NCBI GenBank assembly: GCA_051883555.1
Contig: JBJETY010000001.1
Location: 1-17,758, forward strand
DNA length: 17,758 nt
Direction of reading: 5' to 3'
Source: CAG-917 sp051883555
Lineage (GTDB): Bacteria; Bacillota; Clostridia; Christensenellales; CAG-917
Shown: positions 1 to 5,569 of the stretch, one piece after another
Numbering within the stretch: the first letter of the stretch is position 1
Layout of the letters: each line of letters starts with the position of its first letter
Program-made: the position numbers and the translations under genes
Notes under the pieces: generated by a model
What the model was told of the DNA's origin: nothing
What the model saw: the letters and a program-made list of their open reading frames with translations, nothing else
Databases searched by the model: none

Positions 1-1190
1 GTACAACTTACGTATACGAGACGGCAGAGGAATTAGCTCATCTTTTCGATTCGCCTAAATGCGGTCATATATACAGCCGAATTTCCAACCCTACGGTTGC
101 GGCTTTTGAAGATAAAGTTACAATGCTCGAAGGCGGCATAGGCGCAATGGCTTGTTCGAGCGGTATGAGTGCAACTCTTTTTGCGGTATTGACGGTTGCC
201 ACGGCAGGCGATAATATTTTGAGTCTGTCTACCATATATGGCGGAACGTATAATTTGTTTAACGTTACGCTTAAAAAATTGGGAATCGAAGTCAGATTTA
301 TTACGCCGGATATGTCCGAAGAGGATATTGAAAAGCTTATTGATGACAAAACGAAGATGCTTTTTGCCGAAACGATAGCAAACCCGTCTATTGTCGTTCT
401 CGATTTTGATTTCTATTCAAAAATTTGCCATAAACACGGTATTCCTTTTGCCGTAGACAATACGCTTGCTACGCCAATACTTGTCAGACCTTTTGAACAC
501 GGTGCAGATATAGTCGTTCACTCAACGACAAAATATATGGACGGTCATGCAAGTTGTGTGGGAGGAATTATCGTAGACAGCGGAAAGTTCGACTGGACAA
601 ACAATCCAAGATTTAAAGATTTTGTTGAACCTGACGATAGTTATCACGGCGTCGTTTACGTCGAGGAAGGCGGAAAGGCGGCATATATCCTTAAAGCAAG
701 AATGCAATATATGAGAGATATCGGCGCTATCATGACTCCGTTCAATGCATATTTGACGAATCTCGGCTGTGAGACGTTGCATTTGAGAATGGAGCGTCAC
801 AGCTCAAACGCTCTTGCAGTGGCAAAGATGCTCGAAGGGCACAGCAAGGTTGAGTGGGTAAGATATCCCGGACTTGAAAACGATAAATATCATGAACGCG
901 GCATGAAATATTTTAACGGTGGATTTTCTGGAATGATTGCCGTCGGAATTAAGGGTGGCAGAGAAAAAGCCTGTAAATTTATGGAAGAGCTTAAACTCTT
1001 TAAAATCGTAACGCATATCGCCGACGCCCGTTCATGCGTGTTGCACCCTGCAAGCACAACGCACAGACAATTGTCGGACAGCGATTTAGTAGCTTGCGGA
1101 ATAACTTCAAATTTAATCAGATTGTCAGTCGGAATCGAAGATATTGAAGATATCCTTGCCGACATCAATCAAGCGTTAGAAAAAATTTAA
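1..1190 (+). CDS. metY: O-acetylhomoserine sulfhydrylase (aminocarboxypropyltransferase), 5' partial
   Basis: This is a PLP-dependent Cys/Met-metabolism enzyme that converts O-acetylhomoserine plus sulfide (or methanethiol) to homocysteine (or methionine) in the cytosol. The reading frame is open to the left edge: codons from base 3 read on from TTYVYETAEELAHLF into SRISNPTVAAFEDKV, so the first ATG at 123 is internal. About 395 residues are visible, so roughly 30 N-terminal residues are missing compared with the usual length of about 425. The PLP lysine sits in VVHSTTKYMDG (Lys codon 531-533), the cofactor aspartate in AVDNTLATP, and the C-terminal substrate-binding block is LIRLSVGIEDIEDI. 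A homoserine acyltransferase gene follows after 13 bases, and its residues predict the O-acetyl substrate. That supports MetY over cystathionine gamma-synthase or lyase. The promoter and any upstream riboswitch lie outside the window. Confidence 0.95.
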   Translation, partial: TTYVYETAEELAHLFDSPKCGHIYSRISNPTVAAFEDKVTMLEGGIGAMACSSGMSATLFAVLTVATAGDNILSLSTIYGGTYNLFNVTLKKLGIEVRFITPDMSEEDIEKLIDDKTKMLFAETIANPSIVVLDFDFYSKICHKHGIPFAVDNTLATPILVRPFEHGADIVVHSTTKYMDGHASCVGGIIVDSGKFDWTNNPRFKDFVEPDDSYHGVVYVEEGGKAAYILKARMQYMRDIGAIMTPFNAYLTNLGCETLHLRMERHSSNALAVAKMLEGHSKVEWVRYPGLENDKYHERGMKYFNGGFSGMIAVGIKGGREKACKFMEELKLFKIVTHIADARSCVLHPASTTHRQLSDSDLVACGITSNLIRLSVGIEDIEDILADINQALEKI

Positions 1191-1203
1191 ATTAAGAGGA
1201 ACC

Positions 1204-2103
1204 ATGCCGATTATTATACCAAAGGATTTGCCTGCATACGAAAGCCTGCAAAAAGAAAAGATTTTCGTTATGGATAAAGAAAGAGCCGGCACGCAGGATA
1301 TCCGACCGATAGAAATTGCTATATTGAATCTTATGCCTACAAAGGAAGAGACTGAAACGCAACTCGTGAGATTGCTTTCGAATTCTCCTTTGCAGGTAAA
1401 CGTGACGTTTATTTCAACGGCCACTTATAAGCCTACGCACGTTTGTTCCGACCATATGAACAAATTTTATCGTTCGCTTGCGGAGGTTAAAAACGTCAAA
1501 TTTGACGGTATGATAATAACGGGAGCGCCCGTTGAAACTTTAGCCTTCGAGGAAGTAGCTTATTGGGACGAACTTGTAGAAATAATGGAATTTGCCGATA
1601 AGAACGTTACGAGCACAATCTATATTTGTTGGGGCGCTCAGGCGGCATTATATCATCATTTCGGTATCGGTAAAAAGAATCTGCCGAAAAAAATGTTTGG
1701 AATTTATCCTACCAAAGCGGCTGTCGAAAACGATATGTTGTTGAAAGGTATGGACGACGTTTTCTATATTCCGAATTCAAGATATACCGAAGCGGACCAG
1801 GAGGCGATTAAATCCTGCAAAAAGTTGAAAATTCTTGCTTCAAGCGACGAATCGGGTATAGCTATCGTAAAAACTCACGACAATAAAAAGTTTTTCTTTA
1901 TGGGGCATGCCGAATACGACCGCGAAACTTTGAAAAAAGAATACGACCGTGACGTGAAAAAGGGTCTCGATATTGAAAAACCTAAGAACTATTTTATCGG
2001 CGATACGGATAAAGTCAATATGAGTTGGAAATCGACTGCAAATTTGTTGTTCTATAATTGGCTCAATTATTACGTTTATCAGGTTACGCCTTTTGAATTG
2101 TGA
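1204..2103 (+). CDS. metA: Homoserine O-acetyltransferase (MetA family)
   Basis: This 299-residue MetA-fold acyltransferase activates the hydroxyl of L-homoserine, the first committed step of methionine synthesis. The visible active-site residues are Lys47 (NLMPTK), the nucleophile Cys142 (IYICWGAQAA), and His235 with Glu237 (FFMGHAEYD). Residue 111 is glutamate (GAPVETL). In this family, by established work on MetA specificity, Glu111 goes with acetyl-CoA use and Gly111 with succinyl-CoA. The product is therefore expected to be O-acetylhomoserine, the substrate of the MetY encoded just upstream. The start is ATG 1204, preceded by AAGAGGA. The gene lies 13 bases after metY in the same direction, and an intrinsic terminator ends the unit at about 2253. 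The length is normal for the family. The acyl donor is inferred from one residue. Confidence 0.95.
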   Translation: MPIIIPKDLPAYESLQKEKIFVMDKERAGTQDIRPIEIAILNLMPTKEETETQLVRLLSNSPLQVNVTFISTATYKPTHVCSDHMNKFYRSLAEVKNVKFDGMIITGAPVETLAFEEVAYWDELVEIMEFADKNVTSTIYICWGAQAALYHHFGIGKKNLPKKMFGIYPTKAAVENDMLLKGMDDVFYIPNSRYTEADQEAIKSCKKLKILASSDESGIAIVKTHDNKKFFFMGHAEYDRETLKKEYDRDVKKGLDIEKPKNYFIGDTDKVNMSWKSTANLLFYNWLNYYVYQVTPFEL

Positions 2104-2192
2104 TAAGAAATTTTTTGAAGCTATAAACAAACTTCTAAGTACGTTTATTTTAAGACAATAAATATGCGGCGATAAGTTAAAAGCAATTTATG

Positions 2193-2253
2193 ACAGACTG
2201 TTTTATAAATAATAATTTATAACTTCGATTTTTTGTAAAACAGTCTGTTTTTT
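2193..2253 (+). terminator. Intrinsic terminator after metA
   Basis: Arms ACAGACTGTTTTA (2193-2205) and TAAAACAGTCTGT (2236-2248) are perfectly complementary over 13 bp. The loop is AT-rich and about 30 nt long. The right arm runs into a T tract at 2248-2253. It lies about 90 bases after the metA stop and would end the metY-metA message. The left flank has no A tract that would make it work well on the other strand. Confidence 0.75.
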
Positions 2254-2390
2254 ATGAATCCTTTGCTGTTGAAATTGCGTTTAAATAAGCGAAAAATATT
2301 TATTGACAAGCAAAAAAATATTTATCGACTAAATTTAAATTTGTTTGCGAAAATTTTTGTTAAATAGATTTAGTTAAATTTTCAAAAAGT

Positions 2391-2413
2391 AGGTGTTCAA
2401 TCGGTTTACACCT
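2391..2413. promoter_or_regulatory. Operator-like inverted repeat AGGTGT-N11-ACACCT
   Basis: The half-sites are 2391-2396 and 2408-2413, and the right one overlaps the -35 of the promoter at 2405. The ten bases AGGTGTTCAA at 2391-2400 recur exactly at 3154-3163, beside the promoter of the unknown gene. A third AGGTGTT lies on the minus strand at 3115-3121, upstream of the regulator gene. Binding by the tandem-HTH protein encoded in between is an inference. Confidence 0.4.
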
Positions 2414-2433
2414 TTTAATTGTTTTGATATAAT
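2405..2433 (+). promoter_or_regulatory. Sigma-A-like promoter with no downstream ORF
   Basis: TTTACA (2405-2410), a 17-nt spacer, then a perfect TATAAT (2428-2433). The -35 overlaps the right half of an AGGTGT-N11-ACACCT inverted repeat (2391-2413), so it could be controlled by a repressor. Predicted transcription starts near 2440 on the plus strand. No plus-strand gene begins before 3220, so the product would be a non-coding or antisense RNA. AT-rich DNA can produce such matches by chance. Confidence 0.5.
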
Positions 2434-2571
2434 AGTTAAAATAAATTAAGACACGACGACGTTTGAAAATTGATTAAATTTTAAAAAGACTATCGAAGTG
2501 CCGTTTATTTCGTTGATGATGCTTTCTTTTTAATGACCATCGTTTAAAAACTGCGGTCAGATTGTTTTATT

Positions 2572-2599
2572 TTTACACACTAATGAAAAATTGTATAAT
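2572..2599 (+). promoter_or_regulatory. Possible sigma-A promoter antisense to the HTH gene
   Basis: TTTACA (2572-2577), a 16-nt spacer and TATAAT (2594-2599) on the plus strand. The predicted start near 2606 would run antisense into the minus-strand regulator gene, which ends at 2626. There is no ORF in this direction. It is weaker evidence than the 2405 site because the spacer is one short and the local DNA is very AT-rich. Confidence 0.35.
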
Positions 2600-2625
2600 T
2601 TGAGATTTGTTTTGGGTAGGACATT

Positions 2626-3075
2626 TTATGCCTTATAATCGGTGCGGCCTAAAATGTAATCTTCCGATACTTTGAAATATTCGGATAGGATCTCCAATAT
2701 TTCTAACGATGGCAAATATCCTTTGTTAAACCATCTGGATATCAGACTTTTGTCGAAAAGGCAATCCTGAGCTACTTTGTAATGCGATATGCCTTTTTGA
2801 TTGCAAAGTTCCGTTAATCGCTCGCAAAACGTCTTTGGCGTTGATGAACGAATAAAGTTATTCACGTCTTCTTTTCCAAGTAAGAAAGCAATTGTAACTT
2901 CAAAATAGTCTGCAATTTTTATTAACGTTTTCGGAGTGGGGACAATGCCGTAAATAAGTGAGTTTGTAAACGAAGTAGAGCTAATTTTCAGAATCTCTCT
3001 CAGCTCTGTTCTAGATTTTTCCGATTCGTTTACTAAGCTGCAAATTCTTTTTTTAAAAGTTGATGAAACCGTCAT
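2626..3075 (-). CDS. Transcriptional regulator with two tandem XRE-type HTH domains
   Basis: This 149-residue protein consists almost entirely of two Cro/CI-type helix-turn-helix domains in tandem. The first spans about residues 7-69 and ends ADYFEVTIAFLLGKED. The second spans about 83-146 and ends SEYFKVSEDYILGRTD. The two copies line up over their whole length, so the gene looks like an internal duplication. The second copy, with its HYKVAQ...SLISRWFNKG helices, is closer to a canonical XRE domain. The start is ATG 3075 (minus strand), with GACGAGG upstream as ribosome binding site. No sensor or enzyme domain is present. It is transcribed away from the unknown gene at 3220, and AGGTGTT boxes lie in the shared upstream region. 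That suggests autoregulation and control of the neighbour. The regulatory target is inferred and not demonstrated. Confidence 0.88.
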   Translation of the reverse strand: MTVSSTFKKRICSLVNESEKSRTELREILKISSTSFTNSLIYGIVPTPKTLIKIADYFEVTIAFLLGKEDVNNFIRSSTPKTFCERLTELCNQKGISHYKVAQDCLFDKSLISRWFNKGYLPSLEILEILSEYFKVSEDYILGRTDYKA

Positions 3076-3107
3076 ATAACCTCGTCTTTTGTAAGGGGTG
3101 AATTGTT

Positions 3108-3163
3108 AGTATAAAACACCTAATAACAGTATAGAATCGTTTAAGAATAAAAAAGGTGTTCAA
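3108..3163. promoter_or_regulatory. Divergent control region with AGGTGTT boxes
   Basis: Facing boxes AACACCT (3115-3121) and AGGTGTT (3154-3160) form a 7-bp inverted repeat across 32 bases between the divergent genes. On the minus strand the first box lies just upstream of a TATACT -10-like element (plus coordinates 3108-3113), which would give the regulator gene a leader of about 26 nt. I see no good matching -35 there. The second box touches the -35 of the plus-strand promoter. I read these as operator candidates. Confidence 0.4.
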
Positions 3164-3187
3164 AACTAACTAAACAAATAAGATAAT
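3159..3187 (+). promoter_or_regulatory. Putative promoter of the unknown gene at 3220
   Basis: TTCAAA (3159-3164), a 17-nt spacer and GATAAT (3182-3187). A start near 3194 would leave a leader of about 26 nt with the AAGG at 3210-3213 as ribosome binding site. The -35 overlaps an AGGTGTT box at 3154-3160. Confidence 0.45.
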
Positions 3188-3219
3188 AATATTGATAAAA
3201 AAAATAGGCAAGGTTGAAA

Positions 3220-4041
3220 ATGAGATATTTAACTAAAGATTGGGTAAAAGATTTTAGGTGTGTTGAACTAATAACAACCGCATCTGTAACGTCTGACTCC
3301 GATTTTTCCTTTCACTATAGAGAGCAGAAGAAACAATTTTTCGACAACGAAAAAAAAAGTTACGTTTATGCCGAAAGCGTAAAGTTTTCTCATAAGTGCC
3401 TTAGGGAAATTAAAATGAATGATAAAACAAATAATCAAAGTAATTCGTTATCGAACGAGAAATTGTATTCGATTCCGTTTGACGAAACGTATTATTCAAA
3501 GTTATTTGACAGCATAATTTCAAAGAACAAGGAAATTATTTTGCGATTACCGAATGAAGTAAAATCGGAACTTGAGAATATTGACCTTATACCTTTAGGC
3601 GTTATAACGCTGCACGATAAACATATCCTGGATACGTTTTGTCATAAAGAAACTAAAAGACTTGAATTGATAGCCGAAAAGGCAAATTATTATACTGAAT
3701 GTGCGCAAGATTGTCTTAAAAAAAGCGTATGTCTCGATGATTTTAAAGAAGAAATCGTTTTTGACGTTATAGATAAACGGGGAGATCTTGTGATAGATTT
3801 CGGAAAAGTTTCGCTTGTTGCCGAGCAGGTTAATATTATCGAATGGGAAACGGCTGTGATTGAAAAGTGGGACGTAAATAATCCGTATTGCGGCGTTACA
3901 TTTCTTAAAGCCGTAGAACTTTATTCGCCTGACGAAGATAATTTCGAGTTGCATTTATTGTTTGAAAGTCTGAACGGTTTGGAACAATCTTGTTTATGGC
4001 AAGTCACAGTGACGACAAAAAACATTTACGTACGGAGATAG
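3220..4041 (+). CDS. Protein of unknown function (possibly DUF4085-like)
   Basis: This is a 273-residue cytosolic-looking protein with no signal peptide or membrane segment. I do not recognise its function. I chose ATG 3220 because the AAGG at 3210-3213 is well placed for it; an in-frame TTG at 3214 lies directly on that site. The opening MRYLTKDWVKDF and the closing block of alternating acidic and hydrophobic residues (EDNFELHLLFESLNG, then TVTTKNIYVRR) recall the DUF4085 family of small Firmicute proteins. I cannot confirm this without a profile search. A Lys/Asn/Ser-rich linker lies at about residues 68-80. The gene is divergent from the tandem-HTH regulator and shares an operator-like box with it, and an intrinsic terminator follows at 4068. 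The pair looks like a stand-alone accessory unit. Confidence 0.82.
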   Translation: MRYLTKDWVKDFRCVELITTASVTSDSDFSFHYREQKKQFFDNEKKSYVYAESVKFSHKCLREIKMNDKTNNQSNSLSNEKLYSIPFDETYYSKLFDSIISKNKEIILRLPNEVKSELENIDLIPLGVITLHDKHILDTFCHKETKRLELIAEKANYYTECAQDCLKKSVCLDDFKEEIVFDVIDKRGDLVIDFGKVSLVAEQVNIIEWETAVIEKWDVNNPYCGVTFLKAVELYSPDEDNFELHLLFESLNGLEQSCLWQVTVTTKNIYVRR

Positions 4042-4067
4042 AAAGCAACGCGTTAAATCTAAAAAAG

Positions 4068-4093
4068 AAACGGACTTTAAGTCCGTTTTTTTT
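4068..4093 (+). terminator. Intrinsic terminator after the unknown gene
   Basis: Arms AAACGGAC (4068-4075) and GTCCGTTT (4081-4088) enclose a short loop and run into eight T residues (4086-4093). It begins 26 bases after the stop codon of the gene ending at 4041. An A-rich left flank (4061-4066) means it could also work in reverse. Confidence 0.85.
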
Positions 4094-4236
4094 GTATGCC
4101 TTTTAGTTTTTTTAGCCGCAATAATTTATAACTGTTTTTAGGATTTTGCTATATTAAGATTTTGCCATTTACGGCTTTTAAATTTTTGCATTTAACGGGA
4201 TTTTCGCTAAATATTTAAAAATAAATACTAAAATAA

Positions 4237-4269
4237 AAGCAAGATAAACATTTTGACTTTATCTTGCTT
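4237..4269 (-). terminator. Intrinsic terminator of the tRNA-Leu gene
   Basis: Read on the minus strand, a 12-bp hairpin (4258-4269 pairing with 4237-4248) is followed by TTTTATTT (plus coordinates 4231-4238). It begins 6 bases after the CCA end of the tRNA, so the tRNA is probably a monocistronic transcript. Confidence 0.8.
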
Positions 4270-4274
4270 AATTT

Positions 4275-4361
4275 TGGTGCCGGCGGCCGGACTTGAACCG
4301 GCACGGTATCACTACCGCTGGATTTTGAGTCCAGTGCGTCTGCCAATTTCACCACACCGGC
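4275..4361 (-). tRNA. trnL(caa): tRNA-Leu, anticodon CAA
   Basis: This is an 87-nt class II tRNA with an encoded CCA end (4275-4277 on the minus strand). The acceptor stem GCCGGTG pairs with CGCCGGC, including one G-U pair. The anticodon stem CTGGA/TCCAG encloses loop CTCAAAA, giving anticodon CAA, which reads UUG leucine codons. The long variable arm (CGGTA GTGA TACCG) and the T arm (GCCGG TTCAAGT CCGGC) are intact. It has its own promoter and terminator on the minus strand. Confidence 0.97.
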
Positions 4362-4374
4362 GGAACCGTGTATA

Positions 4375-4403
4375 AATATATCACATAAAAACCGTTTTAG
4401 CAA
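4375..4403 (-). promoter_or_regulatory. Promoter of tRNA-Leu
   Basis: On the minus strand: TTGCTA (plus 4398-4403), a 17-nt spacer, TATATT (plus 4375-4380). The predicted start is about 7 bases upstream of the mature 5' end at 4361, which suits a tRNA with a very short leader. Confidence 0.65.
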
Positions 4404-4647
4404 GCAAAATTTATTATTTTGTAAAAACTGTATTTAAAGAAACGGTCGTTAGGCTTTGCACGTCGTTGCGTATTGCCTACGGTAGCTAGTGTTTCAACGA
4501 TTTTTTGCGTTTTTACGGCATTTTATATGATTTTTGTAATTGTTGTTAAAATTTTTATTCGGTCGGTTTTAAAAATGCCGATTTTATTATAAAATGTTGA
4601 TTTATGATTTGTTAGGTCGTATAGACTGCATCAGCTATTTTGCGGCA

Positions 4648-5382
4648 TTAATCTTTGGCTTCTATATAATCTCCTTTTATCTGTATTGACAAATCATAAG
4701 GGACGTAGACGATAAGTTGTTTTTCGTTTTTTGATTCGCTGAACATAAAGAAGCATAAATCGTTCAGCGCGGTTTTTGCTTTTGGATCGTCAGAATCCGA
4801 TAAGTAAAGAGTATCGCCTTGAATTTCGATTTTCACCTGGTTTGCATAAATGTCATAATATAAAAACGAAATATTTGAAGCGGTCGTTCTTTTTATCACT
4901 ACGTTTTTCGTGGAATTTGTAACGTCGATTTGGTTGACGGTATCGAAAATTCCTATTTCCATTTTTTTAGCTTCTGCATAATACCCGTTTTCGATTAGAT
5001 AATCGCTTTTTCCTTTGTTGAATCCGTCGGTGGATTTTTGAGTGGCAAGGGATATTATCATAAAAATCACGGCGAACGCAGCAAGGGCTATTTTTGCAAT
5101 ATCGAAATTTTTTTTATGTACGTCAGGCAGATAATTTTTTTCCAATTTGGCGGCAATTGCGTAAAACGCGGCACTGAATAACAAAACGAAAAATTCAGCC
5201 GACAAGATACACAATCCGAACGTGAAGAAAAAGTACGTTGTCGATTTAGTTGCCACCGTAAGAGCGATTGCGTATATGAAAAACAGAATCGCACCGACGC
5301 CGAAGAGAACCATAAATATTACAGACAATGCGAAAGCCGTCTTATATAGATTATTTTTTGTTTTTTCGCTTAATTGTTTCAT
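4648..5382 (-). CDS. Membrane protein with three predicted helices and a C-terminal soluble domain
   Basis: This 244-residue protein is not one I recognise. Three hydrophobic segments are visible at about residues 14-42, 50-78 and 95-114. A basic N-terminus and a Lys-rich loop between the second and third segments suggest that the N-terminus is inside and the C-terminal 130 residues are outside. The outer part has short alternating strands (NQIDVTNSTKNVVIKR, DTLYLSDSDD, LIVYVPYDLSIQIKGDYIEA). They resemble the strand repeats of DUF4097-type adhesin-like domains, but this is only a resemblance. No Shine-Dalgarno site precedes ATG 5382. A TTGACA-N17-TTTAAT promoter instead places the transcript start on the A of that ATG, so the mRNA is predicted to be leaderless. 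I see no clear terminator downstream. The gene is divergent from the PdaB-like gene. Confidence 0.82.
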   Translation of the reverse strand: MKQLSEKTKNNLYKTAFALSVIFMVLFGVGAILFFIYAIALTVATKSTTYFFFTFGLCILSAEFFVLLFSAAFYAIAAKLEKNYLPDVHKKNFDIAKIALAAFAVIFMIISLATQKSTDGFNKGKSDYLIENGYYAEAKKMEIGIFDTVNQIDVTNSTKNVVIKRTTASNISFLYYDIYANQVKIEIQGDTLYLSDSDDPKAKTALNDLCFFMFSESKNEKQLIVYVPYDLSIQIKGDYIEAKD

Positions 5383-5388
5383 AGAATA

Positions 5389-5417
5389 ATTAAAACAAGT
5401 AAGAAAGATTTTGTCAA
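5389..5417 (-). promoter_or_regulatory. Promoter of the membrane-protein gene, leaderless geometry
   Basis: On the minus strand: consensus TTGACA (plus 5412-5417), a 17-nt spacer, TTTAAT (plus 5389-5394). Only six bases (TATTCT) separate the -10 from the ATG at 5382, so position +1 falls on the start codon itself. No ribosome binding site is present, which agrees with a leaderless message. Confidence 0.6.
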
Positions 5418-5474
5418 TTATTTTAATATTTTAGTTTTATTCTATAAAGTCGGCGAATAGATTTTAATAGCGTA

Positions 5475-5538
5475 AATCTGTCAAGACAATAAATTACAAA
5501 TTTCGACAAAATTTCTCATCGTAATTTCGTGACAGATT
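5475..5538. repeat. Two-step inverted repeat upstream of pdaB
   Basis: The outer arms AATCTGTCA (5475-5483) and TGACAGATT (5530-5538) are perfect 9-bp complements. Nested inside them, AAATTAC (5491-5497) and GTAATTT (5521-5527) are perfect 7-bp complements. The right outer arm ends 19 bases before the pdaB ribosome binding site. It could be an operator pair or an RNA structure; no T tract supports a terminator. Confidence 0.5.
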
Positions 5539-5569
5539 GAAAATATTGTTATATTATAGGAGTAGCTAA

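Larger units (their letters stand above)
2104..2625. other. AT-rich intergenic region between metA and the tandem-HTH gene
   Basis: This 522-base stretch has no credible coding frame. It holds the metA terminator (2193-2253), a 16-bp direct repeat with one mismatch (2292-2307 and 2314-2329), an AGGTGT...ACACCT inverted repeat (2391-2413), and two sigma-A-like promoters on the plus strand (2405-2433 and 2572-2599). Neither promoter is followed by a plus-strand ORF, and both point at the 3' end of the minus-strand regulator gene. Only a few ATGs lie downstream, and each is followed by a stop within a few codons. Confidence 0.6.

Noticed and set aside
2193..2253. Bidirectional terminator also serving the HTH gene
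   Set aside because: The T tract exists only on the plus strand; read on the minus strand the hairpin is not followed by U residues.
3595..3954. 119-residue minus-strand ORF
   Set aside because: It is antisense to the unknown gene at 3220-4041. The plus frame has a ribosome binding site and a terminator; this frame has neither.
4215..4403. 62-residue minus-strand ORF
   Set aside because: It lies over the tRNA-Leu gene and its terminator, and the peptide is just a translation of the tRNA.
4561..4610. Terminator for the minus-strand membrane-protein gene
   Set aside because: Only a 4-5 bp stem and a short palindrome are present, with no U tract in the right place.
5529..5557. GTGACA-N17-TATTAT as the pdaB sigma-A promoter
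   Set aside because: Its start point would lie about 6 bases before the ATG and leave the AGGAG site untranscribed, so I did not list it as a promoter.
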